From: Clostridiales bacterium
GTDB lineage: Bacteria; Bacillota; Clostridia; Christensenellales; Aristaeellaceae
DNA length: 17,127 nucleotides
Direction: 5' to 3'
Assembly: GCA_004557125.1 (NCBI GenBank)
Contig: SFET01000058.1
Coordinates: forward strand, 1-17,127
Position numbers and translations under genes: made by a program. The notes below the pieces were generated by a model. The model ran no database searches. It saw only the letters and a list, made by a program, of their open reading frames with translations, and had not been told where the DNA came from. Positions 9,004 through 16,347 of the stretch are shown one piece after another; position 1 is the first letter of the stretch; every line of letters starts with the position of its first letter.

Positions 9004-9840
9004 ATGGCAATTCGAGTGTACAAGCCGACTTCGCCCGCACGGCGCTTCATGTCGGTTCTGACCTTCGAAGAGATCACCAAGAAGGAGCCCGAGCGCTCTC
9101 TGGTGACCGATCTGCGTCACAAGGCTGGCCGCAACCATCACGGCAAGATCACCGTCCGTCACCAGGGCGGCGGCGCGCGCAGAAAGTATCGTATCATTGA
9201 CTTCAAGCGCAACAAGGACGGCATCCCGGCGACCGTCAAGGCCATCGAGTACGATCCGAACCGCACCTGCTTCATCGCGCTGCTCTACTACGCAGACGGC
9301 GAGAAGCGCTACATCCTGGCTCCTCTGGGCCTCAAGGTTGGCGACACCGTGATGAGCGGCCCCACCGCCGACATCAAGCCCGGCAACTGCCTGCCGATCG
9401 AGAACATCCCGCTGGGCACCCTGATCCACAACGTGGAGATCAAGGTTGGCCGCGGTGGCCAGATGGTCCGCTCCGCCGGCACCGCCGCGCAGCTGATGGC
9501 CAAGGAAGGCGCCTACGCACAGGTCCGCCTGCCCTCCGGCGAGGTTCGCAAGGTTGCAATGAACGCCCGCGCGACCATCGGCCAGGTCGGCAACACCGAC
9601 CACTCCAACGTCCGCATCGGTAAGGCCGGCCGCTCCCGTCACCTGGGCATCCGTCCCACCGTCCGCGGTGTGGTCATGAACCCCTGCGACCATCCGCACG
9701 GCGGCGGCGAAGGCAAGTCCCCTGTCGGCATGCCTGCTCCGATGTCTCCGTGGGGCAAGAAAACCCAGGGCGTCAAGACCCGCAAGCATCGCAAGTATTC
9801 TGACAAGCTGATCGTCAGCAGAAAGTCTAAGAAGAAGTAA
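9004..9840 (+). CDS. rplB: 50S ribosomal protein L2
   Basis: This 278-residue protein binds 23S rRNA near the peptidyl transferase centre and is needed for subunit joining. The N-terminal KPTSPARR, the block GKITVRHQGGG, YRIIDFKRNKDGIPA and the C-terminal motif DHPHGGGEG (about 229-237, with H230 and H232) are all present. That motif includes the region of the conserved E. coli His229. The length is typical (E. coli has 273). ATG 9004 follows AGGGGAG at 8989-8995. It sits in the canonical place between rplW and rpsS. The gap upstream is wider than usual. Nothing in the protein itself looks unusual. Confidence 0.98.
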   Translation: MAIRVYKPTSPARRFMSVLTFEEITKKEPERSLVTDLRHKAGRNHHGKITVRHQGGGARRKYRIIDFKRNKDGIPATVKAIEYDPNRTCFIALLYYADGEKRYILAPLGLKVGDTVMSGPTADIKPGNCLPIENIPLGTLIHNVEIKVGRGGQMVRSAGTAAQLMAKEGAYAQVRLPSGEVRKVAMNARATIGQVGNTDHSNVRIGKAGRSRHLGIRPTVRGVVMNPCDHPHGGGEGKSPVGMPAPMSPWGKKTQGVKTRKHRKYSDKLIVSRKSKKK

Positions 9841-9862
9841 GCCTGAAAGGAGGCAAACCTTA

Positions 9863-10141
9863 ATGAGCAGATCTGTTAAGAAGGGCCCGTTCATTCAGCC
9901 TGCGCTGCTGAAGCGCGTTGAGGAGTTGAATGCGGCCGGCGAGAAGAAGGTACTCAAGACCTGGTCCCGCTCTTCCACCATTTTCCCGCAGTTCATCGGA
10001 CATACGGTTGCCGTCCATGACGGCCGCAGGCATGTTCCGGTCTACGTGACCGAGGATATGGTCGGACACAAGTTCGGCGAATTCGCCCCCACCCGTACTT
10101 TCAGGGGACACGCCGGTGAAAAAGCGTCATCCCGCAAGTAA
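9863..10141 (+). CDS. rpsS: 30S ribosomal protein S19
   Basis: This 92-residue protein belongs to the head of the small subunit, where it works with S13 near the A-site tRNA. It carries the family motifs SRSVKKGPF at the start, WSRSSTIFPQFIGHTVAVHD in the centre, and VYVTEDMVGHKFGEFAPTRT followed by FRGH. The length equals that of E. coli S19. ATG 9863 follows AAAGGAGG (9846-9853) at a 9-nt spacing. The gene is 22 nt after rplB and 18 nt before rplV, as expected within the S10 operon. Confidence 0.98.
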   Translation: MSRSVKKGPFIQPALLKRVEELNAAGEKKVLKTWSRSSTIFPQFIGHTVAVHDGRRHVPVYVTEDMVGHKFGEFAPTRTFRGHAGEKASSRK

Positions 10142-10159
10142 CGGAAGGAGAGAAAAGAT

Positions 10160-10543
10160 ATGGCAACTCGTGTAAAAGAGAAGGCAGCTGCGCGCAAGGC
10201 AAATGCTGACAAGCGCCCGCATGCAACTGTCAAGTACGTTCGCGTTGCTCCCCGCAAGGTGAAGATCGTTGTCGACCTGATCCGCGGCAAGCAGGTGGAC
10301 CAGGCTCTTGCGATTTTGAAGTTCACGCCCAAGGCGGCAGCTCCGGTTGTTGAAAAGCTCCTCAATTCCGCGATTGCGAATGCGGAGAACAACCTGGAGA
10401 TGGATCGCTCCACCCTGTATGTTGCGGAAGCGTACGCAAATCAGGGTCCGACGCTCAAGAGATACTGGGCGCGTTCCCACGGTCGTGCAGACATGATCAA
10501 GAAGCACACCAGCCACATTACGATCGTGCTCGACCAGAAGTGA
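10160..10543 (+). CDS. rplV: 50S ribosomal protein L22
   Basis: This 127-residue protein is L22, whose beta-hairpin forms part of the exit-tunnel constriction with L4. The signature VKYVRVAPRKVKIVVDLIRG is followed by the helical core and a C-terminal TSHITIVL. It is longer than E. coli L22 (110) because of a Lys/Arg/Ala-rich N-terminal extension of about 20 residues. The hairpin region reads TLKRYWARSHGRADMIKKH, which differs from the common RFRPRAxGRA form. ATG 10160 follows AAGGAG (10145-10150). It lies between rpsS and rpsC in the canonical order. The identity is firm. Confidence 0.97.
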   Translation: MATRVKEKAAARKANADKRPHATVKYVRVAPRKVKIVVDLIRGKQVDQALAILKFTPKAAAPVVEKLLNSAIANAENNLEMDRSTLYVAEAYANQGPTLKRYWARSHGRADMIKKHTSHITIVLDQK

Positions 10544-10557
10544 GGGAGGATTAAGAG

Positions 10558-11361
10558 ATGGGTCAGAAAGTAAATCCCCATGGCGCACGCGTTGGTGTCA
10601 TCATTGACTGGAGCACCAAGTGGTACGCTGGGAAGAAGGATTTCTCCAACAATCTTATCGAAGACTACAATCTTCGCAAGATGCTCAAGGAAAAGCTGAA
10701 TCAGGCGGGCATTTCCCACATCGATCTGCAGCGCGCAGGCGAGAAGCTCCACGTGATCGTCTACACCGCCAAGCCCGGCATCGTGATCGGCAAGGGCGGC
10801 GCCGGCGTGGAAGCGCTCAAGAAGGAAGTCGAAGCCTTCACCGGCAAGCAGGTTGCGCTGGACATCATCGAGATCAAGAATCCCGACATCGACGCCCAGC
10901 TGGTTGCTGAGAACATCGCCCAGCAGCTCGAGAAGCGCGTGTCCTTCCGTCGCGCCATGAAGCAGACGATCGGCCGCGCCATGAAGAGCGGCGCCAAGGG
11001 CATCAAGACCACCGTGTCCGGCCGTCTGGGCGGCGCCGATATCGCGCGCTCCGAGGGCTACCACGAGGGCAGCATTCCGCTTCAGACCCTGCGCGCCCAC
11101 ATCGACTATGGCTTCGCTGAGGCCAAGACGACCTACGGCCGCATCGGCGTGAAGGTTTGGATCTACAAGGGCCAGGTTCTCCCGACCAAGGATAACAAGG
11201 GCTCCAAGCTGGTCAACGCGATGAGCGAGTCCACGCTCAACGGTACCGGCAACCGCCGCGACGGCCGTCGCCGCTTCGACCGCAACAACAACCGCGGTGA
11301 TCGTGGCGAGCGCGCGCCCCGCAACAACGACAGAACTGAAGCGAAGGAAGGAGGAAAATAA
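10558..11361 (+). CDS. rpsC: 30S ribosomal protein S3
   Basis: This 267-residue protein lies at the mRNA entry channel and contributes to helicase activity there. The start MGQKVNPHGARVGVI, the KH-domain loop GKGG (78-81) and the C-terminal domain with SGRLGGADIARSEGY are conserved. It is longer than E. coli S3 (233) because of a tail from about residue 231 that is rich in Arg, Asn, Asp and Gly. That tail is probably disordered, and such tails vary between clostridial S3 proteins. ATG 10558 follows GGAGG (10545-10549). The last codons of rpsC carry the ribosome-binding site of rplP, whose start lies three nucleotides after the stop codon. Confidence 0.97.
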   Translation: MGQKVNPHGARVGVIIDWSTKWYAGKKDFSNNLIEDYNLRKMLKEKLNQAGISHIDLQRAGEKLHVIVYTAKPGIVIGKGGAGVEALKKEVEAFTGKQVALDIIEIKNPDIDAQLVAENIAQQLEKRVSFRRAMKQTIGRAMKSGAKGIKTTVSGRLGGADIARSEGYHEGSIPLQTLRAHIDYGFAEAKTTYGRIGVKVWIYKGQVLPTKDNKGSKLVNAMSESTLNGTGNRRDGRRRFDRNNNRGDRGERAPRNNDRTEAKEGGK

Positions 11362-11364
11362 GTC

Positions 11365-11799
11365 ATGCTGATGCCCAAGAGAGTTAAACATCGCAAGCAG
11401 ATGCGCGGCCGCATGAAGGGCAAGGCCCAGCGCGGCAATTTCCTCGCTTACGGCGATTACGGCCTGGTTGCCACCCAGCCCGGCTGGATCACCTCCAATC
11501 AGATCGAAGCCGCCCGTCAGGCCATGACCCGCTACACCAAGCGCGGTGGCCAGGTGTGGATCAAGATTTTCCCGGACAAGCCCGTGACCGCGAAGCCGGC
11601 CGAGACCCGAATGGGTTCCGGTAAGGGCGCTCCGGAGTACTGGGTAGCCGTCATCAAGCCCGGCCGCGTGCTGTTCGAGATCAAGGGCGTTTCTGAGGAA
11701 GTTGCCCGCGAAGCGCTGCGCCTGGCTGCCCACAAGCTGCCCATCAAGTCCAAGGTGATCAAGCGTGAAGAAGAAAAGATTGGTGGTGACGAGCAGTGA
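11365..11799 (+). CDS. rplP: 50S ribosomal protein L16
   Basis: This 144-residue protein organises the A-site and central region of the large subunit and helps assembly of the peptidyl transferase centre. It begins with the typical MLMPKRVKHRKQMRGRMKG, followed by GDYGLVATQPGWITSNQIEA and the GSGKGAPEYWVAVIKPGR block. The length is near E. coli L16 (136) with a short charged tail. ATG 11365 uses GGAGG at 11350-11354, inside the end of rpsC. Its stop TGA (11797-11799) overlaps the GTG start of rpmC, so the two genes are translationally coupled. Confidence 0.98.
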   Translation: MLMPKRVKHRKQMRGRMKGKAQRGNFLAYGDYGLVATQPGWITSNQIEAARQAMTRYTKRGGQVWIKIFPDKPVTAKPAETRMGSGKGAPEYWVAVIKPGRVLFEIKGVSEEVAREALRLAAHKLPIKSKVIKREEEKIGGDEQ

Positions 11800-12008
11800 A
11801 GACTAAGGACGAACTGAACGCTTTGAAGCAGAAGACCCTGGCCGAGCTCGAAACCGATCTGAAGGCCAAGAAGAGCGAGCTGCTGAACCTGCGCTTCCAG
11901 CTGGCGACCGGCCAGCTCGAGAACACCGCGGCGATCGGCGAATGCAAGAAGGACATCGCACGGGTCAAGACCATCATGCGTCAGCGTGAACTGGCTGAGA
12001 AGGCATAA
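11796..12008 (+). CDS. rpmC: 50S ribosomal protein L29
   Basis: This 70-residue, mostly helical protein lies near the tunnel exit and contacts L23. The core ELLNLRFQLATGQLENTAAI is the L29 signature, followed by KKDIARVKTIMRQRE. The start is GTG 11796, overlapping the rplP stop in the arrangement GTGA. No ATG alternative fits the length. The nearby upstream site is only a weak GGTGG, so translation probably depends on coupling with rplP. The length is typical (E. coli has 63). The stop codon is immediately followed by the ribosome-binding site of rpsQ. Confidence 0.96.
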   Translation: MKTKDELNALKQKTLAELETDLKAKKSELLNLRFQLATGQLENTAAIGECKKDIARVKTIMRQRELAEKA

Positions 12009-12022
12009 GGAGGCAACACAAA

Positions 12023-12283
12023 ATGGCTGAAGTAAGAGCATTGCGCAAAACTCGTACCGGCGTGGTTGTTTCCGACAAGATGGACAAGACCATCGTGGTT
12101 GAGATTCGCACCCGCGTGAAGCACCCGCTGTACGGCAAAATCATGAACCGTACCATCAAGATCAAGGCCCATGACGAGAAGAACGAGTGCGGCATCGGCG
12201 ACACCGTTCGCATCATGGAGACCCGCCCGCTGTCCAAGGACAAGCGCTGGCGTCTTGTTGAGATCATCGAAAAGGCGAAGTAA
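12023..12283 (+). CDS. rpsQ: 30S ribosomal protein S17
   Basis: This 86-residue OB-fold protein is a primary 16S rRNA binder needed early in small-subunit assembly. Motifs include RKTRTGVVVSDKMDKTIVV near the N-terminus, KHPLYGKIMNRTIKIKAHDE in the centre and RIMETRPLSKDKRWRLVEI at the end. The length matches the family (E. coli has 84). ATG 12023 follows AAGGAGG (12007-12013), which abuts the rpmC stop. Its place between rpmC and rplN is canonical. Confidence 0.98.
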   Translation: MAEVRALRKTRTGVVVSDKMDKTIVVEIRTRVKHPLYGKIMNRTIKIKAHDEKNECGIGDTVRIMETRPLSKDKRWRLVEIIEKAK

Positions 12284-12314
12284 GCCGATTTAACCAGACA
12301 AGGAGGAAGAAAAA

Positions 12315-12683
12315 ATGATTCAGCCTCAAACTCGTTTGAAGGTGGCCGATAATTCCGGCGCAAAGGAAATCATGTGCTTCCGCGTGCTGGGCGGCTCTTT
12401 CCGCCGCACGGCTGGCGTTGGTGATGTGATCGTCGCTTCTGTCAAGTCTGCGACCCCCGGCGGCGCAGTGAAGAAGGGCGAAGTCGTCAAGGCCGTCATC
12501 GTACGCACCAAGAAGCAGTATCGCCGTCCCGACGGCACCTACATCCGCTTCGACGACAACGCAGCGGTTATCATCAACGACCAGAAGCAGCCCAAGGGCA
12601 CCCGCATCTTTGGGCCTGTGGCACGCGAGCTTCGCGAGAAGGATTATATGAAGATCGTCTCCCTGGCTCCCGAAGTGCTGTAA
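12315..12683 (+). CDS. rplN: 50S ribosomal protein L14
   Basis: This 122-residue protein contacts 16S rRNA across the subunit interface and is the docking site of the silencing factor RsfS. It is strongly conserved: MIQPQTRLKVADNSGAKEI, the GDVIVASVKSATPGG block, RPDGTYIRFDDNAAVIIN and the terminal LAPEVL. The length equals the family standard of about 122. ATG 12315 follows AGGAGG (12301-12306). It is the first gene of what is the separate spc operon in E. coli; here no promoter is seen before it, so it is probably read from the S10 promoter. Confidence 0.98.
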   Translation: MIQPQTRLKVADNSGAKEIMCFRVLGGSFRRTAGVGDVIVASVKSATPGGAVKKGEVVKAVIVRTKKQYRRPDGTYIRFDDNAAVIINDQKQPKGTRIFGPVARELREKDYMKIVSLAPEVL

Positions 12684-12699
12684 TGGAGGAACGACAAAT

Positions 12700-13029
12700 A
12701 TGAACAATCTGTTTGTTAAGACCGGCGATACCGTCATGGTGATGTCCGGCGAAGATAAAGGCAAGACCGGCAAGGTTCAGAAGGCCTATCCCTCCAAGGG
12801 CAAGATCGTCGTTGAAGGCGTCGCGATGGTGAAGAAGCACCAGAAGCCCCGTGGACAGGGTATGCAGGGCGGCATCATCGAACAGGAAGCCGCCATCCCC
12901 GCCTGCAAAGTCATGCTCGTATGCCCGAAGTGCAAGAAGCCCACTCGCATCGCGCACAAGTTCACCGAAGGCGAGAAGGCGCGCAAGGTTCGCATTTGCA
13001 AGAAGTGCGGCGCTGCGTTTGACAACTGA
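12700..13029 (+). CDS. rplX: 50S ribosomal protein L24, zinc-ribbon form
   Basis: This 109-residue protein starts large-subunit assembly by binding the 5' end of 23S rRNA. It has an N-terminal KOW-type domain with GDTVMVMSGEDKGKTGKV. The C-terminal part holds two CxxC pairs, C75/C78 and C100/C103, that could bind zinc; such cysteines occur in many but not all bacterial L24 proteins. The length is near E. coli L24 (104). ATG 12700 follows GGAGG (12685-12689). It lies 16 nt after rplN and 17 nt before rplE. Confidence 0.97.
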   Translation: MNNLFVKTGDTVMVMSGEDKGKTGKVQKAYPSKGKIVVEGVAMVKKHQKPRGQGMQGGIIEQEAAIPACKVMLVCPKCKKPTRIAHKFTEGEKARKVRICKKCGAAFDN

Positions 13030-13046
13030 GAAGGAGGATATGCGCA

Positions 13047-13586
13047 GTGACTAGATTACAGGAAAAGTACCGCGCGGAAGTTGTACCGGCACTTCAGCAG
13101 AAGTTCCAGTACAAGAACGTGATGGAGATTCCGCGTCTGGAGAAGATCGTTATCAACATGGGCCTGGGCGATTGCAAGGACAACGCAAAGGCGCTGGAGC
13201 TGGCGGTTACGGAACTGGCGACCATCGCAGGCCAGAAGCCCCTGGTCACCAAGTCCAAGAAGTCCATCGCGAACTTCAAGCTGCGCGCCGGCATGAACGT
13301 CGGTGCCAAGGTCACCCTCCGCGGCGACAGAATGTATGAGTTCGCCGACAAGCTCGTCAGCATCGTGCTCCCCCGCGTGCGCGACTTCCGCGGCGTTTCC
13401 GCCAAGGCCTTCGACGGCCGCGGCAACTATGCCCTGGGCGTTCGCGAGCAGCTGATCTTCCCGGAGATCGAGTACGACAAGGTTGAAAAGATCCGCGGCA
13501 TGGAGATGTGCTTCGTCACCACCGCGAAGACCGACGAGGAAGCCAAGGAACTGCTGCGCCTGCTGGGCATGCCGTTCCAGGCCTGA
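13047..13586 (+). CDS. rplE: 50S ribosomal protein L5
   Basis: This 179-residue protein binds 5S rRNA and sits in the central protuberance, contacting the P-site tRNA. Motifs include EIPRLEKIVINMGLG, GQKPLVTKSKKSIANFKLR, the VTLRGDRMYEF block and LIFPEIEYDK followed by the C-terminal LLRLLGMPF. The length equals E. coli L5. The start is GTG 13047, placed 9 nt after AAGGAGG (13031-13037). A nearby ATG at 13040 is out of frame and would give only a four-codon peptide. The gene follows rplX and precedes a zinc-type S14 gene. Confidence 0.97.
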   Translation: MTRLQEKYRAEVVPALQQKFQYKNVMEIPRLEKIVINMGLGDCKDNAKALELAVTELATIAGQKPLVTKSKKSIANFKLRAGMNVGAKVTLRGDRMYEFADKLVSIVLPRVRDFRGVSAKAFDGRGNYALGVREQLIFPEIEYDKVEKIRGMEMCFVTTAKTDEEAKELLRLLGMPFQA

Positions 13587-13605
13587 TTGAAGGAGGAAAA
13601 TCAGC

Positions 13606-13791
13606 GTGGCTAAGACTAGCATGAAGGTTAAGCAGGCACGCCCTGCGAAGTACTCCACCCGCGCCTACACCCGCTGCCGTATCTGCGGACGCCCCCACTC
13701 TGTGCTCCGCAAGTATGGCGTATGCCGTATCTGCTTCCGTGAACTGGCCTATGCCGGCCAGATTCCCGGTGTGCGCAAGGCGAGCTGGTAA
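13606..13791 (+). CDS. rpsZ: 30S ribosomal protein S14, zinc-binding type Z
   Basis: This 61-residue protein is the short, zinc-containing form of S14 in the head of the small subunit. Four cysteines in two CxxC pairs, C24/C27 and C40/C43, form the zinc site, and the C-terminus GQIPGVRKASW is typical. The longer zinc-free S14 would be about 89-101 residues, so this is clearly the C-plus form used under zinc sufficiency. A zinc-free paralogue, if any, is not in the window. The start is GTG 13606, 9 nt after AAGGAGG (13590-13596). The gene is sometimes named rpsN. Confidence 0.97.
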   Translation: MAKTSMKVKQARPAKYSTRAYTRCRICGRPHSVLRKYGVCRICFRELAYAGQIPGVRKASW

Positions 13792-13817
13792 ACTGGCAAT
13801 TCAAAGGAGGTTTAAAA

Positions 13818-14216
13818 ATGGTTATTAACGATCCCATCGCGGATATGCTGACCAGAATCCGTAACGGACTGATTGCCAGACACGACAGCGTGACGCTCCC
13901 TGCTTCCAACATGAAGAAGGCGATCGCGAAGATCCTGCTCGACGAAGGCTTTATCAAGGCTGTTGATGTTATCGACGATGGCCTGCAGGGCCAGATCAAA
14001 ATCACCCTGAAGTATGCTCAGGGCAAGGAATCCGTCATCAAGGGACTCAAGCGCATTTCCAAGCCTGGTCTGCGCGTCTACGCCAAGAACGACGAGATCC
14101 CGAAGGTTCTCGGCGGCCTGGGCATTGCGATCCTGTCCACGTCCAAGGGCGTGATGACCGACAAGGAAGCCCGCAATGCCGGCATTGGCGGCGAAGTTCT
14201 GGCCTACATTTGGTAA
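13818..14216 (+). CDS. rpsH: 30S ribosomal protein S8
   Basis: This 132-residue protein binds the central domain of 16S rRNA; in E. coli it also represses the spc operon. The N-terminus NDPIADMLTRIRNG and the C-terminal block STSKGVMTDKEAR with GGEVLAYIW are diagnostic. The length is the family norm (E. coli has 130). ATG 13818 follows AAAGGAGG (13803-13810). I see no obvious copy of the S8-binding helix near rplE, but this was judged by eye only. The gene is in canonical position between rpsZ and rplF. Confidence 0.98.
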   Translation: MVINDPIADMLTRIRNGLIARHDSVTLPASNMKKAIAKILLDEGFIKAVDVIDDGLQGQIKITLKYAQGKESVIKGLKRISKPGLRVYAKNDEIPKVLGGLGIAILSTSKGVMTDKEARNAGIGGEVLAYIW

Positions 14217-14237
14217 GAGAGTTGGAGGTGCACTAGA

Positions 14238-14789
14238 ATGTCTCGTATCGGTAGACTTCCGATTCCGGTACCCGCTGGCGTCACCGTGACCGTGGACGCG
14301 GACAACGTCGTCACCGTCAAGGGCCCCAAGGGCGAGCTGAATCAGAAGGTAAATAAGGATATCAAAGTCGAACTGGTCGGCAACGAAGTGATCGTTTCCC
14401 GTCCGTCCGACAGCAAGCCGCACCGTTCGCTGCATGGTTTGTATCGCTCCCTGATCAACAACATGGTCGTTGGCGTTACCAAGGGCTTTGAAAAGGTGCT
14501 CACGATGGAAGGCGTCGGCTACAAGGTTTCCGAGTGGAACAAGAAGCAGCTGACCATCGCCATCGGCTACTCCCACCCCGTGGTTGTGGATGCTCCCGAA
14601 GGCATCGAGTTCGACTGCCCGGAGAAGTCCGGCACGAAGATCGTGGTCAAGGGCATCGACAAGCAGGCCGTGGGCGCCATCGCCGCCGATATTCGCGCCA
14701 TCCGCGAGCCCGAACCCTATCATGGCAAGGGCATCCGCTATGAGAACGAATACGTCCGCCGCAAGGAAGGCAAGGCCGGTAAGAAATAA
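14238..14789 (+). CDS. rplF: 50S ribosomal protein L6
   Basis: This 183-residue protein lies at the base of the L7/L12 stalk near the factor-binding site. It shows the duplicated L6 fold: SRIGRLPIPVPAGV at the start, the first domain with VTVKGPKGELNQ, and the second with LTMEGVGYKV, IGYSHPVVVDAPEGIEF and the conserved EPYHGKGIRYENE. The basic tail RRKEGKAGKK is usual. The length is close to E. coli L6 (177). ATG 14238 follows TGGAGGTG (14223-14230). rplR starts 18 nt after its stop. Confidence 0.98.
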   Translation: MSRIGRLPIPVPAGVTVTVDADNVVTVKGPKGELNQKVNKDIKVELVGNEVIVSRPSDSKPHRSLHGLYRSLINNMVVGVTKGFEKVLTMEGVGYKVSEWNKKQLTIAIGYSHPVVVDAPEGIEFDCPEKSGTKIVVKGIDKQAVGAIAADIRAIREPEPYHGKGIRYENEYVRRKEGKAGKK

Positions 14790-14807
14790 AGAGGGAGGTA
14801 ACCGCAC

Positions 14808-15176
14808 ATGTTTAGTAAGCGTGATCGCAACGAAGTTCGTAAGATCCGTCATGAGCGCGTACGCAGAAAAATCAGCGGGACGCCCGCTCGTCCCCGGCTG
14901 TGCGTATATCGCAGCAACAAGCACATCTATGCTCAGATCATCGATGATCTGGCGGGCAACACCCTGGCAGCCGCCTCTACCGTCGAGAAGGAAATCGCTT
15001 CTCAGGTTGCAGAGACCGACAAGAAGGGCGCCGCGAAGATCGTCGGCAAGGTCGTGGCAGAACGCGCCATCGCAGCAGGCATCAAGGAAGTTGTCTTTGA
15101 TCGTGGTGGCTACATCTACACCGGTCGCGTAGCCGAGCTGGCAGCTGGCGCTCGCGAAGGCGGTCTGGACTTCTAA
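14808..15176 (+). CDS. rplR: 50S ribosomal protein L18
   Basis: This 122-residue protein binds 5S rRNA with L5 in the central protuberance. It starts with the basic segment FSKRDRNEVRKIRHERVRRK, followed by GTPARPRLCVYRSNKHIYAQ and the C-terminal VVFDRGGYIYTGRVAELA block with AREGGLDF. The length is near E. coli L18 (117). ATG 14808 follows GGGAGGT (14793-14799). The ribosome-binding site of rpsE begins only a few bases after its stop codon. Confidence 0.98.
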   Translation: MFSKRDRNEVRKIRHERVRRKISGTPARPRLCVYRSNKHIYAQIIDDLAGNTLAAASTVEKEIASQVAETDKKGAAKIVGKVVAERAIAAGIKEVVFDRGGYIYTGRVAELAAGAREGGLDF

Positions 15177-15196
15177 TAAAGGAGGATATGAACGCA

Positions 15197-15694
15197 ATGC
15201 AGCGCAATGAGCAAGTTAGCGAATTCAAAGAGAAACTGGTTGCAGTGAATCGCGTATCCAAGACCGTCAAGGGCGGCCGCAACATGCGATTCTCCGCGCT
15301 GATGGTCGTCGGCGACGAGAAGGGTCGCGTCGGCTGCGGCATGGGCAAGGCAGTTGAAATTCCCGAGGCGATCCGCAAGGGAACCGAAGATGCCAAGAAG
15401 CAGATGTTCACCGTTCCGCTGGATGGCACCACCATTCCTCACGAGGTCGTTGGTGTTTTCGGCACCGCCCGCGTCAAGATGATGCCCGCTCCGGAAGGTA
15501 CCGGCGTGATCGCCGGCGGCCCGGTGCGTGACGTCCTCGAAGCCTGCGGCATCAAGAACATCGTCACCAAGTCCATCGGCTCCAACAACAAGATCAACGT
15601 TGTTCGGGCGACCCTCGAGGGACTCCGCCAGATGCGTTCCGCCGAACAGGTTGCCAAGCTGCGCGGCAAGACCGTCGAAGAGCTGCTCGGTTAA
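15197..15694 (+). CDS. rpsE: 30S ribosomal protein S5
   Basis: This 165-residue protein helps decoding accuracy and lies at the mRNA entry side with S3 and S4. It carries the double-stranded-RNA-binding fold (LVAVNRVSKTVKGGRNMRFS, then VVVGDEKGRVGCGMGKAVE) and the C-terminal part with GVIAGGPVRDVLEACGI and GSNNKINVVRATLEGL. I chose ATG 15197 because AAAGGAGG (15178-15185) is 11 nt upstream and MQRNE resembles the usual start. The in-frame ATG at 15188 lies only 2 nt from the site and would add MNA. The length agrees with E. coli S5 (167). Confidence 0.96.
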   Translation: MQRNEQVSEFKEKLVAVNRVSKTVKGGRNMRFSALMVVGDEKGRVGCGMGKAVEIPEAIRKGTEDAKKQMFTVPLDGTTIPHEVVGVFGTARVKMMPAPEGTGVIAGGPVRDVLEACGIKNIVTKSIGSNNKINVVRATLEGLRQMRSAEQVAKLRGKTVEELLG

Positions 15695-15708
15695 GGGAGG
15701 ATACGCAC

Positions 15709-15891
15709 ATGAAGCTTAAAATTACGCAGACCAAATCCACCATCGCCTGCCTGAAGGACCAGATCGCCACCATCGAGGCCCTGGGCCTGCACAAGATCGG
15801 CCACAGCGTCGTGAAGGAAGACAACGCGGCGGTTCGCGGCATGATCTTCAAGGTCAAGCACATGGTCAAGGTCGAAGAGATTCAGGACTAA
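15709..15891 (+). CDS. rpmD: 50S ribosomal protein L30
   Basis: This 60-residue protein is a small 23S rRNA-binding protein. The N-terminal KLKITQTKSTIACLKDQI and the block ALGLHKIGHSVVKEDNAAVR with GMIFKVKHMVKVEE match the family, and the length is standard (E. coli has 59). Some bacteria lack L30, so its presence here is informative but not rare. ATG 15709 follows GGGAGG (15695-15700), right after the rpsE stop. Its own stop TAA (15889-15891) is part of the rplO ribosome-binding site. Confidence 0.97.
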   Translation: MKLKITQTKSTIACLKDQIATIEALGLHKIGHSVVKEDNAAVRGMIFKVKHMVKVEEIQD

Positions 15892-15905
15892 GGAGGCCGA
15901 GAGAC

Positions 15906-16346
15906 ATGAAACTGCATGATTTGAAACCCGCTGTGGGAGCGACCACCGCTCCGAAGCGTCTCGGCCGCGGCACTGGTTCCGGCCTGGGCAAGACCTCTGG
16001 TAAGGGTCACAAGGGCGCGAAGGCCCGCTCCGGCGGCGGCAAGCGGCCCGGATTCGAGGGCGGCCAGATGCCCCTGACCATGCGCCTGCCGAAGCGTGGC
16101 TTCACCAACAAGTGGCGCACGGAATATGTGGCCATCAACGTGGATCGCCTCGAGATCTTCGAGGACGGCCAGGTTGTCACCCCCGTTGAGCTGATCGAAA
16201 TGGGCATCATCAAGAAGATTGAGGATGGCGTGAAGATCATGGGCAACGGCGAACTGACCAAGAAGCTCACGGTGCAGGCGAACAAGTTCACTGCATCCGC
16301 GAAAGAAAAGATCGAGGCGGCAGGCGGGAAAGCAGAGGTGATCTGA
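15906..16346 (+). CDS. rplO: 50S ribosomal protein L15
   Basis: This 146-residue protein has a long basic, Gly-rich N-terminal extension that threads into 23S rRNA and a globular C-terminal domain. The N-terminal KLHDLKPAVGA, the LGRGTGSGLGKTSGKGHKG segment and GGGKRPGFEGGQMPL are typical, as are RLPKRGF and the end AGGKAEVI. The length is near E. coli L15 (144). ATG 15906 follows TAAGGAGG, which overlaps the rpmD stop (15889-15896). secY starts one nucleotide after its stop codon, so the two are probably translationally coupled. Confidence 0.98.
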   Translation: MKLHDLKPAVGATTAPKRLGRGTGSGLGKTSGKGHKGAKARSGGGKRPGFEGGQMPLTMRLPKRGFTNKWRTEYVAINVDRLEIFEDGQVVTPVELIEMGIIKKIEDGVKIMGNGELTKKLTVQANKFTASAKEKIEAAGGKAEVI

Positions 16347-16347
16347 T

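Noticed and set aside
15188..15190. ATG 15188 as the rpsE start.
   Set aside because: It is only 2 nt from the AAAGGAGG site. ATG 15197 has workable spacing and gives the usual MQR-type start, though the upstream start cannot be fully excluded.
13812..15197. A 461-codon minus-strand frame opposite rpsH, rplF and rplR.
   Set aside because: All three sense genes are complete and highly conserved. The antisense frame has no family resemblance and is explained by codon bias.
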